This document shows, in pieces, positions 44,281-56,123 of a stretch of DNA of 64,000 bases. Numbering within the stretch: the first letter of the stretch is position 1; every line of letters starts with the position of its first letter. The notes under the pieces were generated by a model. It ran no database searches. It saw nothing but the letters and a program-made list of their open reading frames with translations, and was not told the origin of the DNA. Source of the DNA: Sweltsa coloradensis (Eukaryota; Arthropoda; Insecta; Plecoptera; Chloroperlidae); assembly GCA_024449915.1 (NCBI GenBank), contig JAMZAV010001833.1:1-64000 (forward strand). Direction: 5' to 3'. The translations under genes and the position numbers were made by a program.

Positions 44281-45974
44281 ATTAATAGGCTTTGATGTTT
44301 TAATGGTGTAGTTTGAATTAATGAATGAGATCACTGGTAGTTTTCTTGCCTCGTATTCCTCCATATACGCGGCCCGGTGGAGAGAGGTTTTTGAATTTAA
44401 CTTTCTTACTGATACTTTTTTGATTCAATTTTTCTACCAGGCGTATGTGATTAACCTCAGTGTGCCTTTTAGATAAACTATTCTAGTTGTTGTGCATGGT
44501 GTTATGTGTTATTTGGTGGCATTTTAAGGCGTTTTAAGCCCACAACATAGGACGTGAAAAGATTAAAGACAGTGTGAATTTTCCAACCTATAGATTAATA
44601 TACACAAATATGATATATTATATTTGGTCCCATTTTAACAATTATATTCGTGCACAGACCATGAACAGTGTTGCTCTGATGGTGAAAATTTACTTTTAAT
44701 TATTATAGTGTAATTGGTTCCTCGGGGAATGTAGATGATTTAGACATACAAATTTACAGCCGAGTCATTGTGACATTTTTCTACATCTCCTAAAAATGTT
44801 TGGGCATATTAAATATTAATAAACTCATTTTGATCGATATTATATAATCATGTTTTTTTAAATACATACAATATAAAATGTACATGATTGCGACTCTCTT
44901 TTAAATCGAAATAACATCTGTTATCTCATCTACGATTTTTTTACTACTTGAATGTCAACTCGATTCTTCTTGCCTTTTTTACGAATACAGACTCAACACG
45001 ATCGTAGAATGATCGATCATTTTTAATAACATTATGAGACATTTCTCTATGGAGAGAAGTGTTAACTCTGACAATCTTTATTGACCTGTTGTGTTTCTGG
45101 AATGAGTTTTGATACGTTTTCATCAAGCTGAAAATTTCTTTCTGTAAGATGCACTAAGTGTTGGGGAATCGTCAAGAAAAAGTTGACACAATTTAACCAT
45201 CAAAGGCAAACCTTTCCGATTAGATCGAACCGTTGCCACAGGAGTAAATTACGTCATTGAACGACCCAAAGAGTTGAGAAAGGCTTTCTTCTAGAACGAC
45301 AAGCTTTCCGATGGTGTAATTCATTTCTGCCAATATTGGCTTGGGCGGGAATCTTCAGTGTCGGCCGGCACTAGTCTCAGGTCGTTTATTTTGTTACTAA
45401 CAGTGCAGTATCCGATCGTGGGAAAACCAAATTCGCAATTTTTTACAATTCATAGCGAAATACTGTAGAGTATTGTCTCGCCTAAAGACCTGTTTGTATC
45501 GGGATACAATTCCGTTATAAGGCGAATGCATCAACTTTATTCTCAATCATGTTTAAGACAGTCTTTAAACTTAACAAAGCCGACTATAATGGCTTTCTTG
45601 TCTTGGAAAAAGAATCGATTTGCTGATGTATAAAGTCTGTCTCGTCGTCTTTGATCTGTACGGACGATTTTTTGTGTTGGCCCTCTGATGAGCCACAGTC
45701 GACGGACCCCTGACTTCATTTTAATTTCTGAAGAACCTTAATGCTTATTTTTAATTCCCCTTTAATTTGTTTGTTTTTGATGTAGATAGTTGTTAATTTA
45801 AACCGAAATTTAATCATAATTTCATTCTCAGGTGATTGGTTTATTGTGGTTACAAATAAATAAACACAATCCCACAACACATTATTTAAACAAATGTTTA
45901 ATTACTTGAGCGAAGTGGGAACAGCAGACCATAAGCTGGCTGCCTAGTATCTGCGGTCTTATCGTCGATCTACA
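44281..45974. other. Unassigned AT-rich region
   Basis: A minus-strand frame at 44944-45126 reads like real protein (VNTSLHREMSHNVIKND, RVESVFVKKARR) but I cannot place it. Nothing else is recognised. Confidence 0.35.
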
Positions 45975-46140
45975 TACTTGCAGTGTTATGCGACGCAGTC
46001 GGTCTGTTGTTCTTGGTCGAGCAGGCGAACGTGTTTTTTGTGCATCTCCTTTTGTTCTCTTCTTACAGCGCCTCCACAATACAGGGAGTAAGCTTCTATT
46101 ATCATCCTGAGTGTTTTGTTTGAGCAAGTCTGGGTCTATG
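45975..46140 (+). repeat. Rep-A repeat, copy 9 (internal fragment)
   Basis: GCAGTCGGTCTGTTGTTCTT through ACAATACAGGGAGTAAGCTTC and GAGTGTTTTGTTTGAGCAAG, equivalent to 15625-15750 of copy 2. Both ends are missing. Confidence 0.65.
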
Positions 46141-46559
46141 GATAACGAGTGATTCCTTCTTATGTCCCCTTTCCACAGGCTTACTCTCGTACGTATTTAA
46201 TTTAATTGTAGTTTATGAATTTGTTCTAAGGATCTTGATTGTTTTGTTATAACTTAGTTAAATTATTTAGTTTATGAGGGCAAGGGACAAATCACGAGAA
46301 AATAAATAAAAGTTCAACCAAAGCAGGCCCGTGATACCAGTACAAACAAGTCATACAGTAGAAGCAATGTGTTCCGTAAAACCTCACAAGGGACAAATAA
46401 GAGAATAAAAAATAAATATAGTTTAAAAAAGCATATCGATAATGCATAACAGAAATCGTTATCACTATTTTTGTAACGCACATGAATACACATAGCACTA
46501 TTCTGACCACCAACAAAAAAAATACGTAACTGTAACTGTATCAAATTTTAATGAGTGCC

Positions 46560-47110
46560 GTCTACAACATCCAATACACCTTTTATATAGTTTATATAAT
46601 TTCCAAATAATTCACCGGGACTCATTGTCTTCCCATAGTCTTTGGACCAGCTAGCGGTTGTCTCAGACTGGTTCAGCTTCACATCTCGCCTGTATACGAG
46701 CCCCGTCAAGCAAAGTTGATCTTTCCCCCCACAAACCTGTTCACACGTAACTGTTGTATTGCCTCTGCAGGATTATTTTCTACGTCGTACATAAGCGCCA
46801 GCATGACGAGAGGTACAACAGATTAATGCGTGTTTAATTTCTTGGCAAAATACCAACATTCCTTTAACTCAGGAACCAGGTTAACCTCTTCATCTTTTGG
46901 TGCCCACGTACAAAAGTATCCCCTCTCGTCCATCCATCCTGGCCAAACCGAAACATGTACAGGCCATTGAAAGGGCCTTTATTTAGCTCATCTACACGTA
47001 CATGTAAGGGACCCCTCCTGACTCTGGCGTGACAACAGCAGCAGGCACCGATGTCCGAAGACGTAGCACTCGCGAGTTCAACGTAGACCTCAGCTCAACA
47101 GGGAAGCCAC
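46560..47110 (-). pseudogene. Unidentified protein-coding relic
   Basis: The minus strand reads, from high to low coordinates, VDELNKGPFNGLYMFRFG, then GYFCTWAPKDEEVNLVPELK and ECWYFAKKLN, a stop, VVPLVMLALMYDVENNPAEA, and, after a frame change near 46735, GLVYRRDVKLNQSETTASWS and YGKTMSPGELFGNYINYIK. Residue use is clearly protein-like over more than 150 codons, interrupted by one stop and two frame changes. I do not recognise the family and assign no function; a mobile-element origin is likely from context. Confidence 0.5.
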
Positions 47111-47825
47111 TTTTAGTATTTTACCGCAGTTCAGACAATTTTTTAACGGTAGTTCCTCTCAATGTGGTTTTTGCACTCGATCTTTTCAACCAGCATGTCT
47201 GGACCTGCTGGCATTGTATTAAAAAAGAAAAAAACGGGTTGTTCTGTCCTTCCATTGGGTGCAATCTTGTTGCCGGTGTTCCGGTGGACCCGCAGAAAAC
47301 ATTTTGTCCTTGGTTTTTGGACAATCTATGCCCTTATAAATTACAATTGTAGCATTTAACTTCTCTCGGACGGCGAAGTGCTTTGCTCTCGCGTCCTCCG
47401 TTTTCTTGATTCTTGACCGCTTTGTCCTTGGCTCTTTTGGCTATGTGGTGTATTTTATAGTTGTCCATGATAGTTGGATTTCTTGTTCCCAATTTTAAAC
47501 GTTGAAGTTATTTGGCTTGGGGGGGGGTGGGGTGGGGGGGGTTTGTACCTTCTCATCATGCTAATATTACGTTTCCGGTTGCACTCTTGGCACTTTACGC
47601 TAGCCATTTAATATTCAATCTTTGTTACCCGGGTACCCGTCGTCTTCCCTCCTTTCAATAACTATTTCTTTCCAGCCTTTGTTGTCCCTCAGTGATTTGT
47701 TAATGATGGTAATTCCTGCAAAGGATTTTCTTTTAAATGTCTCATGAAGAAGCTTGGATGAAGCTTTTTTCAACTAAACATTTTATCTTTAAAAGTGGTG
47801 TAGCATCTTCAAAGCAGAGCTCGCT

Positions 47826-47902
47826 ATTTTGTTTCCAAGGGAGCAAACAACTCCCCCTAATCACGGGCCAAACCACGAGAGGGTTGCGAGTTGGAACGGG
47901 GA
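47826..47902 (-). mobile_element. SINE-B head, reverse orientation
   Basis: The minus strand reads TTCCAACTCGCAACCCTCTC then GTGGTTTGGCCCGTGATTAG and a GGGAGTT...CTCCC stem. It is the only clear SINE-B copy on the minus strand in the window; body and tail are missing. Confidence 0.75.
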
Positions 47903-48079
47903 TTATTGCAACAATACCTCATCACAGTTAAGCTGTTTCTTCAAATTTCTTTGAACAAACCCTGTAAAGTAGCAAACCACATGCGAATAATAGACGTCCC
48001 AAGTGCGCATTACTTCCTAGACATTTGTTAATGAAAGGAAACCCTCTCTTTTCATCACAAAAACCCATGTGTGCTATTT

Positions 48080-49500
48080 AGCCTTTGCCGTGGATTATTT
48101 CTCGATCCCGACCTGCACTGGAAGCCATGCCTCACCATTTGCCCGAAATAACACGATTTTGGGAAATGTTTAAAAAAAATGTGATAAAAAGTTCGTGGAG
48201 GCCACATATCCAACAGATACGAAGCGAAGTGTTTAAAAGCCTTGCACATCCTACGAGTGCTCAGCAATACTAATTGGGAGCTGATCGTACACATGTTACA
48301 TCTTTATCGCTCCCTTAATCCGCTTTAAGTTGGATTTTGCTAGTTTTATTTATGATTCACTAGACCTCTTATATCAAGACGTTGGATACGTTTACCACAC
48401 TGTATAAGGCTATCCACAGAGCTTTCCGTTCTCGAGGCCCTATTCCCCGTCTTCTTTGCGAGGCTGCAGAACCCTCTCTATCCTCCAGAAGAAAGTACTT
48501 ATGCTTATTACATCGCCTCATTAAAAGGATCTCCTACCAAACCCAGCCCTATAAACAGTTTTCGACTCCTCCATTTTTCAAATCGGAAGAAGTTCGCCTG
48601 AAGGCCTCGAGACCGGTTGGCATCCGCTCCTGGAACTACTACGGCCTTAAACATTACACTTCCCCTTGTTTTCTATAAATCAAATGGGGCAATCCCACCC
48701 TTGGACACGAACAACATGCTGCATAACACATCTCTCAAAACACCAAAAGGCCACCACATCAAACAAACACTATCAAGCACTATTCAACGAAATCCGATAC
48801 AACCACAAAGATTTCGAATATTTTTAACAGATGGTTCAAAAGTGAACAATTCAGTCGGCTCTGCCTTTACACGGAGAAGCAACACCATCAACTTTAAACT
48901 CCCTTTCACATTACAGCACACACACGGGGCCACAATGCAGGAACTGTTTGCAATTCTACAAAAACCAAGTTGATTGCTATTCAGTTGTAAGCTTTTGATC
49001 TTAAGAATATCCTTAAACGCAAACCTTTTAAAGAAAAGTGTACGAAGAGTGCCATATCATGCAAAATAATAAGCTTCGTGAAATAAAAGACGATGTAACA
49101 CCCTGGATCTCTTCAAGCGCTCTTCTCGACGCGAAGAGGTAGCTCTGACCCGTCTACGCATTGACACACACATCTCACTCAAGGATACCTTTTAAGAGGT
49201 GAAGATCCACTCCCCATGTGAGCAGTGTGGTGAGATTTTAAACTGTAAGACATTTTCATTAGAATGGCCTCAACACAGGACGAGAGGAATTATTTTTAAC
49301 AAAAAAACATAATTTTAAAAGAAAATTTTATCTGATGAATCTGAGAATATAACCAATGTTTTTAAATATCTGAAATCAACAAGCTGTATAATAGAATTTT
49401 AAAAATACACATCACTCTAAAGAGAATCGGGCAACTAATAACCTTAGTGTTGTGGGTTCCTTTAACCCTTAATAACTAACTATCTAACTACTCCTCCCTT
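48080..49500 (+). mobile_element. LINE-B copy 1 (RT thumb, RNase H, 3' end)
   Basis: Order on the plus strand: a DPDLHWKP segment (48100), LRVLSNTNWE (48255), a LYRSL and FIYDS stretch (48300-48360), LDTF...H (48380-48410), LCEAAEPSLSSRRKY (48460-48500), then the RNase H start FRIFLTDGSKVNNSVGSAF (48810-48870) and MQELFAILQ. It ends with SRREEVALTRLRI (49120-49165), a CEQCGEIL zinc-knuckle-like segment (49217-49240) and a terminal AATAACTAACTATCTAACTA run. A jockey-type element distinct from LINE-A. Several frame changes. Confidence 0.8.
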
Positions 49501-49502
49501 CT

Positions 49503-49556
49503 CTCGATTAGCCCAGTTGCATAAATATGAAAACGTTAAGCAATATTTAATAAAAG
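49503..49556 (+). mobile_element. SINE tail directly after LINE-B
   Basis: TCTCGATTAGCCCAGTTGCA through GAAAACGTTAAGCAATATTT. Body missing. The junction with LINE-B's CTAACTA tail is immediate. Confidence 0.75.
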
Positions 49557-50315
49557 GGCCGGATGCACTGCTACGGTAGACCAATCTACAATGTTACTTA
49601 ATTTCCTTCAAACTCTCTTCATGTATTTACCTTAGTAAGTACTAAATACCGTGCTAATATTCCATCCACCGGTATTTCAGTTGCCGAAGGAAAATCCCTT
49701 TTTTCCCTCGGACTCGTTCAAACACAAACAAACTGAAACATTATTTTACAAATACACACTACGTTTGAATGTGTGTGAATTTTGAAAGTGAAAGTTGCCC
49801 GTCCCTGATACAAATAATTGGGGAAAAATATTGTTTGATAGCTCTAATAGAGCAAGTTTCAAACCAGTCATACAATTTTTTACTTCAATTCAATTCATTT
49901 TGACCTAGTTTGGTTTGTTTGAAATGCATTACCTGTGAGTAGTGAGAAACCGCATCCCCTGTTTTTTAAGTTGGGAAGGGCTCTAGAAGGCATCTCCTAA
50001 GTCCTTGTTCAAGTCCGTCACATGGATGGAGTGAACGTTCATTTGCCACATGCCAGACTTCAGATACTCAAGAAACCGCGATAAGCTGTTTGATCTTACG
50101 CTGCGACCTGCATATAATAATGTAAATAAACTAGGAAAACGCTCAAGTCCCGCCGCGTTGAGATAGGATGAGCTTTTTTTAAAAAGTTTATTAGTCTGCG
50201 GTGGGATATCTTTACTTTTGCGAGTGGCTTTGTTTTGCTTTGTTTTGCTTCCCACGCATTGTAGTGATTGTTGTCAAGTTTCTATTGTTACTTGTCAATT
50301 TGTTATTATTACCGT

Positions 50316-50672
50316 TAAAAACTTATATTAAAAAGCTTTATTTCTATGGATTCTGGGTAACTTTGTCAACTTTTTTCTTTCAAAAGGTACTTATGTCACC
50401 ATAACCTAATGTCCATTAATAATATGAACGTTGTGAGCCCCACCCGTTTGGTCAAATGGCCCAAATGGGCACGAAAATATCGCATACAATCAAAAAAAAA
50501 CTTATATTTACAAGCTTTATTTCTATGAATTCCCGCTAACTCTTTCACTTTTCTTTGCAAAAGGTACTACCTCACCATAACCTTAATGTCCATGTATAAC
50601 CTGAACGTTGTTAACCCCACCCGTTTGTCAGAATCGCGCCCAAATGTCACGAAATAATCGGGCCTAAAAAAA
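50316..50672 (+). repeat. ~180-bp tandem duplication
   Basis: Two units, near 50316-50500 and 50500-50672, each with AAGCTTTATTTCTATG, AAAAGGTAC, CACCATAACC, TGAACGTTGT and CCCCACCCGTTTG. They appear to be the internal tandem units of the reversed MITE whose end is at 50921. Confidence 0.75.
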
Positions 50673-50921
50673 AATCGAAAAAAAATCGTAAAGCACGATA
50701 TTCCTGAAGAATATTTCTTCTCCAGTGATTGTAGCCCAAACACAATACACCTCTAAGTTTCAGAGATTTCGAAGGTCCCCTCAAATTTTATCAAGATCGA
50801 TATGCGTTTGCCTGGTAGAGAGTTAACAAACAGACAGAAAAACAAACAAACAAAAAAAAAAACACCCGAGCTAAATTTTTTGGGGGTCAGTGAAATTGAA
50901 GTCTTCGCTTCGCTCATCCAA
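50640..50921 (-). mobile_element. MITE of the GTAGCGAGCG family, reverse copy
   Basis: On the minus strand it starts TTGGATGAGCGAAGCGAAG and runs through sequence corresponding to the 34179 element (CTTCGAAATCTCTGAAACTT). Its far end is not defined; the tandem units at 50316-50672 probably belong to it. Confidence 0.65.
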
Positions 50922-51099
50922 TGAATAAATTAAGTCACATTTAATATAATATCAAAATATTGCATATATAAATTGACAACAGTTTATCGTTACTTTCACA
51001 CTCGCACTGACTATCACACTCCAGGGTTGTACAAAACATGGTTTTTTAAAGGAAGAACAACCAGGTAACAAAAGTGCACGTTTAAAAAAAAAATGCAAA

Positions 51100-51460
51100 T
51101 ATTAGGTCGAAAACTTGCCACAGAATGGTGGATGACGTGTATAGTCAGCAACTGGCAAGCTTGTGGAACTCAAGGCACACCTTAAAAGTTCCGTCTATGT
51201 GGATTTCGGGCTGTTTTCGAAGCAGAAGGTTGGCAAACGCCGCTGTCTGGATGCCGCCTTCTTCTTGCAGAGTTGCCCTGGCAAATGGCTCGGGTACCTC
51301 CACATGGGTCATCCCAAAACGATGTTCCATCGGTAACTTAGATAAGTTTTCAAATTCCTGCCACTGAATTTGGAATTGGTGGCCGCACTTATTTGGCAAT
51401 CGGTTCAGCGATGACCAAATGGAGGATAGGCTTAATTTAACGAGCAGCCTCTGGAAAGCT
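51100..51460 (-). pseudogene. MULE-like transposase fragment
   Basis: The minus-strand frame (51145-51399) reads PNKCGHQFQIQWQEF, LPMEHRFGMTHVEVPEPFAR, GGIQTAAFANLLLRKQPEI and HIDGTFKVCLEFHKLASC, then a QVFDLIFAF stretch after a frame change. The segment D-G-T-F...P/L..F.qL is the beginning of MULE-type transposase catalytic domains (DxTFk..P..f.Q). Only the first catalytic Asp context is present. Confidence 0.5.
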
Positions 51461-51639
51461 GGATAAAAACAAAATCTTTATATTATCATTTACATCAGTA
51501 CATATTTACATAAAACGTTCACCAAAAAAAAAAAATGGTTTTTTCTTAATACTACACCTAGTCGATAAAGATGTCTAAAATTAGTGCAAATAGTGAAGTT
51601 TGCGCAAAAAATTACACGCGTAATTTGAGTATGCTGTTC

Positions 51640-52215
51640 ACATGGCCGCACTTAAGTCAATTCTGAGTGGACTCTCGGCCAGTCCACACAGAATTGCCAC
51701 AGAGCAACAAAGCTGTATCACCGATTTCATATGGGCTCCCCCCACGTGTCCACTACGTCTCTCGGCGCATTTCAAATGTTGCTCTTTAATAATACTCTCT
51801 TTAAAATTTTGGCGTTTCACAACTTTTCTTTACAATATTTCGGCTTTTGCAACTGTTGCGTGGTAGCCATCTTTAGTTTTTAGAGCTTCTCCCACTGCAA
51901 GCTGCAAGCTGTGAACAGCACACCGCACAATATTGACGTAAGTTTTGGTTGTTACATCTAGCTAGACCATCCATAGAAGTAACAGCCTGCCGAACCTTTT
52001 CGGAAAAAGAAAATTTGGAAGATTCCAATACACTTGACATGGGCACTGATAACTCTACTGTTTAGTTCCCTAAAACAACACTAACTAACTTTTCAGTGCA
52101 TACCTCGTCGTCATTGGGGTTATCATCTAGCTCGACATTCTCGTTGTCGCTCTCCACATCTATCTCAAGTAGGTCTTGGGCCTCTTGGTCGAGGTTCTCC
52201 CCTGTTTTTACCATA
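51640..52215 (-). pseudogene. hAT (ZBED-like) transposase fragment
   Basis: The minus strand has an acidic segment EIDVESDNENVELDDNP (52110-52160), a MDGLA-like patch, then VNIVRCAVHSLQLAVGEALK (51890-51950), ATVAKAEIL (51840-51870) and VKRQNFKESIIKEQHLKC. RCa.HsLqLav..al is the hAT central signature. Frames change several times. Confidence 0.6.
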
Positions 52216-52389
52216 TTGACACCATTATCGATGTAAAGCGAGTAAACATTTGCATGCTGAGTTTAAATTTAGATAATAGTTCCAAAATAACTTTTGCAAT
52301 ATGTGCCCCGGTGTGTGAGCACTCCAGCTCTAGCACACCGAGGTTGAGGTTTAAATATTTTTTCCAATGATCAATTGTGCATTCACCCC

Positions 52390-53905
52390 GAGAAATCCGC
52401 GTTCTAGACATGTCTGATCGTACTACCTTGTTACATCTATATCGCTCCCTCATCCGCTCCAAGTTAGATTTTGCCAGTTTTATTTATGATTCGGCCAGGC
52501 CTTCTTATATTAAGACTTTGGATACAGTTCACCACACCGGTATAAACTATCCAAAGGAGCTTTCGTACGAGCCCTATTTCCAGTCTTCTATTGAGTCTGC
52601 AAAATGAACCATCTTTGTCCTCTAGAAGAATAGTACCTAATGCTTATTATATTGCCTCATTAAAAGGTTTCCCCTACAACCCACCTATAACCAGTATTTT
52701 GACCCTACTCCAATTTCAAATCGGTATGAAGTTCACATGAAGGCCTCAGACCAGTGGCAATACCGCTCCCTGGAAATTAACGCAAAGCCTTAACACATAA
52801 CACTTCCCCTTGTTTCTTACAAATCAAATTGGGCATCCCACTTGGCACTTATAAACCATGTGCAATAACACAGCCTGACAAAATATAAAAAGTGGCAACC
52901 ACATCAAACACACAATACAAGCACTTTTCAACGAAATTCCCGATACCAACTTACAAAGATTTCAAAATATTTTTACAGACGGTTCCAAAACTCTAACAAT
53001 ACAGTTGGCTCTTGCCTTTACAAAACGGAGAGCAACAACTTCAGTTTTAAACTCTCACTCATATAAGCGTCCTACAATGCAGAACTGTTTTGCAATTCTA
53101 CAAAGCTCCTGTTTGCTCTTGATAACAATACTCCAAATTCTTAGTGTGGCAACGGATTCCTTTTAAGTTCCCTAGAGGCTTATTTGCCAAAAAAAATTTT
53201 TTTTACACTACACACACCCATTAGTTAGTACCATACACCTTAAAAGACTGTCCAAACTTGGTGCAAAACAAAATCAATAGTTTTTTTGTTTGGTTCCGCC
53301 TTCTGGTATTTTAGGAAATGATCTCGCCGACCAAAGTGCCAAGAAGCGCAACAAAGAACAAATTGTTGCCAATTTAGTCGTAACATCTATCTAAAGCATT
53401 ATTTAAACTTAAACTTAAAGAAAAGTTGGTGCAAAGAATGCTACCATGCAAAATAACTAAGCTTCGCGAAATAAGGGGCGATTAACACCTTGGATCTCTT
53501 CAGAGGCGCCTCTTCGTCGACGCAAGAGGTTGTTCTGACTTTGTCTAACGCATTGGACACACACATCTCACTCAAGGATACCTTTTAAAAGGTGAAGACC
53601 CCCACCCTGTGATCGTGTGGTGGAGATTTTAACTGTTAAGCACTTTTAGTAGAATGTCCCTCAACACATGGACAGAGAATGATTTTAAACTAAAACCTAA
53701 TTTAAAAGAAAATTTATCTGATGAACTGAGAACATAACCAATGTTTTTAAATACTGAAATCAACACAGCTGTACAATACGATTTAAATAAAAAAAAAAAA
53801 ACAAAAAAAAACATTGAATTTTATTTGGGTCCCTTTATAAGAGAATACGGGCACTGATAACCTTAGTGTTGTGTGCCCTTAAACCCTAATAACTAACTAA
53901 CTAAC
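52390..53905 (+). mobile_element. LINE-B copy 2 (degraded)
   Basis: Same order as copy 1: LHLYRSLIRSKLDFASFIYD (52430-52490), ARPSYIKTLDTVHHTG (52495-52540), SLSSRR-like (52610), IFTDGSK-like residues (52965-52990), a CRFLVF...NDLADQSAKK-like stretch (53300-53340; RNase H C-terminal Asp context), the zinc-knuckle region at 53600 and the CTAATAACTAACTAACTAAC end at 53888-53908. Indels are frequent, many in homopolymers. Confidence 0.8.
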
Positions 53906-54605
53906 TAGACTAAACAACTTGCCATTTAGGAAGTCGCTAAGTTCGCGCCTCTTCATGGTTGCTTTTTCATTTATCAATTCAGAAACTTTCTGAGCTTTCA
54001 TAGCAGGCCTTCCCCGGGAGTGTCTGCAAAATTGCATTAGCAATTTTCCTAAAACCGCTGTTTTCGACAATTTCAAATGGGCGGCCATTACCGGTGCATA
54101 GCTCTATGCATCCCTCAAAAAAGTCTTAAAGTCTTCAAGATCTAGTTGCGCCTGTGCCCTGTTGCGCTTTTGAGGCTCTGTAGATGCAAGAGTGGCCCTA
54201 GTAGTAGCTGGCCTTCCATTAGAAGAGGTTGACGGAACTGCATCGAAGTAGGATTGTAGTCCCGGGCCTGCACAACAGTGCAAAAATCATTAATAATAGG
54301 CACGGGTACTAGTCTAGTATTCATTTTGTTCAGGAATAGGCCAGCAAACCTTAATTTGATGGTAACCGGATGATTTGCCAGGCGGACAATTTGCCAGGGT
54401 CTATTTTGAGGGGCTAGGGGGGCTAGGACAACTTGCCAGGCTTAAATGAAGGGCTGGGACAATTTGCCAGGCTACAGTGTGACGTCACTGAGAGGCTAGG
54501 ACATTTTGCCAGGCTGCTGTTGACATTGATAGGAGCACGTGGTAACACATATCTGAACTGCAGGAAGAGTAATGCCAAGCACCGAACTTGTAAAATTAAA
54601 ACCCA
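53906..54605 (-). other. Unidentified minus-strand open frames
   Basis: Frames at 53897-54088 (KAQKVSELINEKATMKRREL) and 54142-54324 look partly protein-like and may belong to one transposon relic, but no domain is recognised. The following 54360-54520 holds a GACAATTTGCCAGG-type word repeated four times at roughly 35-55 bp spacing. Confidence 0.3.
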
Positions 54606-54945
54606 GGGCCTTCAAATTCCAACTCGACCCCTTCTCGCGGTTTGGCCCGTGAATAGGGGAGTTTCACTCCCTGAAACTAATGGCGAGCTCTGGGTCGTCT
54701 TCGGGGAACCCCTTCCCTTTGACTACCTCCCCGACGGCGACGACAAAGACAACACGGACGGATGATGACACAGACGGAGACGACCACGACGTGGGGGAAC
54801 CCCTTGCCCTCCCCATATGCTTGTGGCTGGTTCTGACCAGCACAGGCCTGTCCACCCCTTGTCCCCCCGCGTCATCCCTTACGTCCCTCCCTTCGTCTCG
54901 ATTAGCCAAGTTGCATAAATATGAGACGTAAAGCAATATCCAATC
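54606..54945 (+). mobile_element. SINE-B, full length
   Basis: GGGCCTTCAAATTCCAACTC head, GACGGCGACGACAAAGACAA, CCATATGCTTGTGGCTGGTT and the common tail, clean and complete (about 340 bp). One of the best copies for a consensus. Confidence 0.9.
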
Positions 54946-55579
54946 ATTATGCAAAGATTATTTTACCTCTCTCCCTTTCTATCTCTTCCTCAACTCCTTG
55001 TGTAGTTTGCACATCATCTGATGCACTACGTACATGTTTTTGTTACAATACAACAAAAGTAAATAAACGTGAACAAAAATGAAAGAAAAGTACAATATTT
55101 ATTACATATTTAAATTATGATAGATTGATTATTGATTTACTGAGTTATTTGGTATCACAGTGTAGCCTACATATCCTTGCCTGATTGGTATTCTCAAGTA
55201 ACACAAACCAAATGCTATTGGCAGCAGAAAACTGCTCAGATTTTCAGATTTCAGATTTAGCACGCTTTTATTCAACTTCATTGATACAAATAATACATAA
55301 CATAGAAAAACAAACATTGATTTACATATGAAGGTGAATGCCCACATGAGCAAGGCTTGTGTGTGGGCGCATAATATTTTGTAGTAATTCAGGTTTAGAT
55401 GGCAGATGACGTTGAATCTTAGTAGGTATACTAAATTATGTAGTATTCAATGAAAGTATATAAATGTGCGTGTAAAAATAAAGTATATATGTACCGTAGT
55501 TTATAAAATATATATAAATGGTACCACTATAGTAGGTATCATGTAGGCTACTTATACTTATAAATGACCTAGCCATTTT

Positions 55580-56067
55580 TGTTATACGCCTGAAATCCTT
55601 GGTGCTCCACAATCTCAAAGGACGAGGTGGTGGAGTTGTAAACGAAGCCACTGACTCCTCCCCTTTTATCGCTTCTGTCTCCAGCCCAAATTCTTGTAAC
55701 ATTCGGCATGAATAAAATACACGGAATTCGATCTTTTGCTCGTTTTATGCCCTTTAACACATAAGTTTGAGGAGATAGCTCCTGATGACTCATTGTAATC
55801 CAAAGTTACAACAGGCATGTTGTCTAGCCCGTTGAGAACTCGATGTGCAACTACATTATTACTTCCTGCTATATGTTTTCGGATTATCATCAGTCTAGAT
55901 GTGCTTGGTGTCATTTCTGCTAGTTTTTCTAGCACTTCTTTTGTTGGTCTATCCCACAGAGCTTTCATCGCGGGATTTATAGGAAATTTTTCATGTAGAA
56001 ATTGGATCTTTTCCAACAAAGTCGGGAATAATTTTGACTTCGCTGCTTCCCAATTAGTTTCCCCCAA
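55580..56067 (-). pseudogene. Unidentified ORF with one frame change
   Basis: A minus-strand frame of 133 codons (55666-56067) contains LLEKIQFLHEKFPINPAMKA, KEVLEKLAEMTP, NNVVAHRVLNGLDNMPVVTL. Its sensible reading passes near 55770 into the 55569-55793 frame (IPCILFMPNVTRIWAGDRSD, GGVSGFVYNSTTSSFEIVEH). Residue use is strongly protein-like, with a single frame change. I do not recognise the family. A SINE tail lies immediately upstream at 56070, so its start is lost or is downstream of that insertion. Confidence 0.45.
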
Positions 56068-56069
56068 TT

Positions 56070-56123
56070 AGTCTCGATTAGCCAAGTTGCATAAATATGA
56101 GACGTTAAGCAATATCCAATCAA
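56070..56123 (+). mobile_element. Stand-alone SINE tail
   Basis: TCTCGATTAGCCAAGTTGCA through GAGACG and TTAAGCAATATCCAATCAATC-type end, without a body. It sits between two minus-strand coding relics. Confidence 0.85.

Noticed and set aside
54664..54954. Open frames across SINE-B copies (also at 31547, 35510, 57264, 57826)
   Set aside because: The same peptide recurs at each SINE-B copy; it is a by-product of the repeat, not a gene family.
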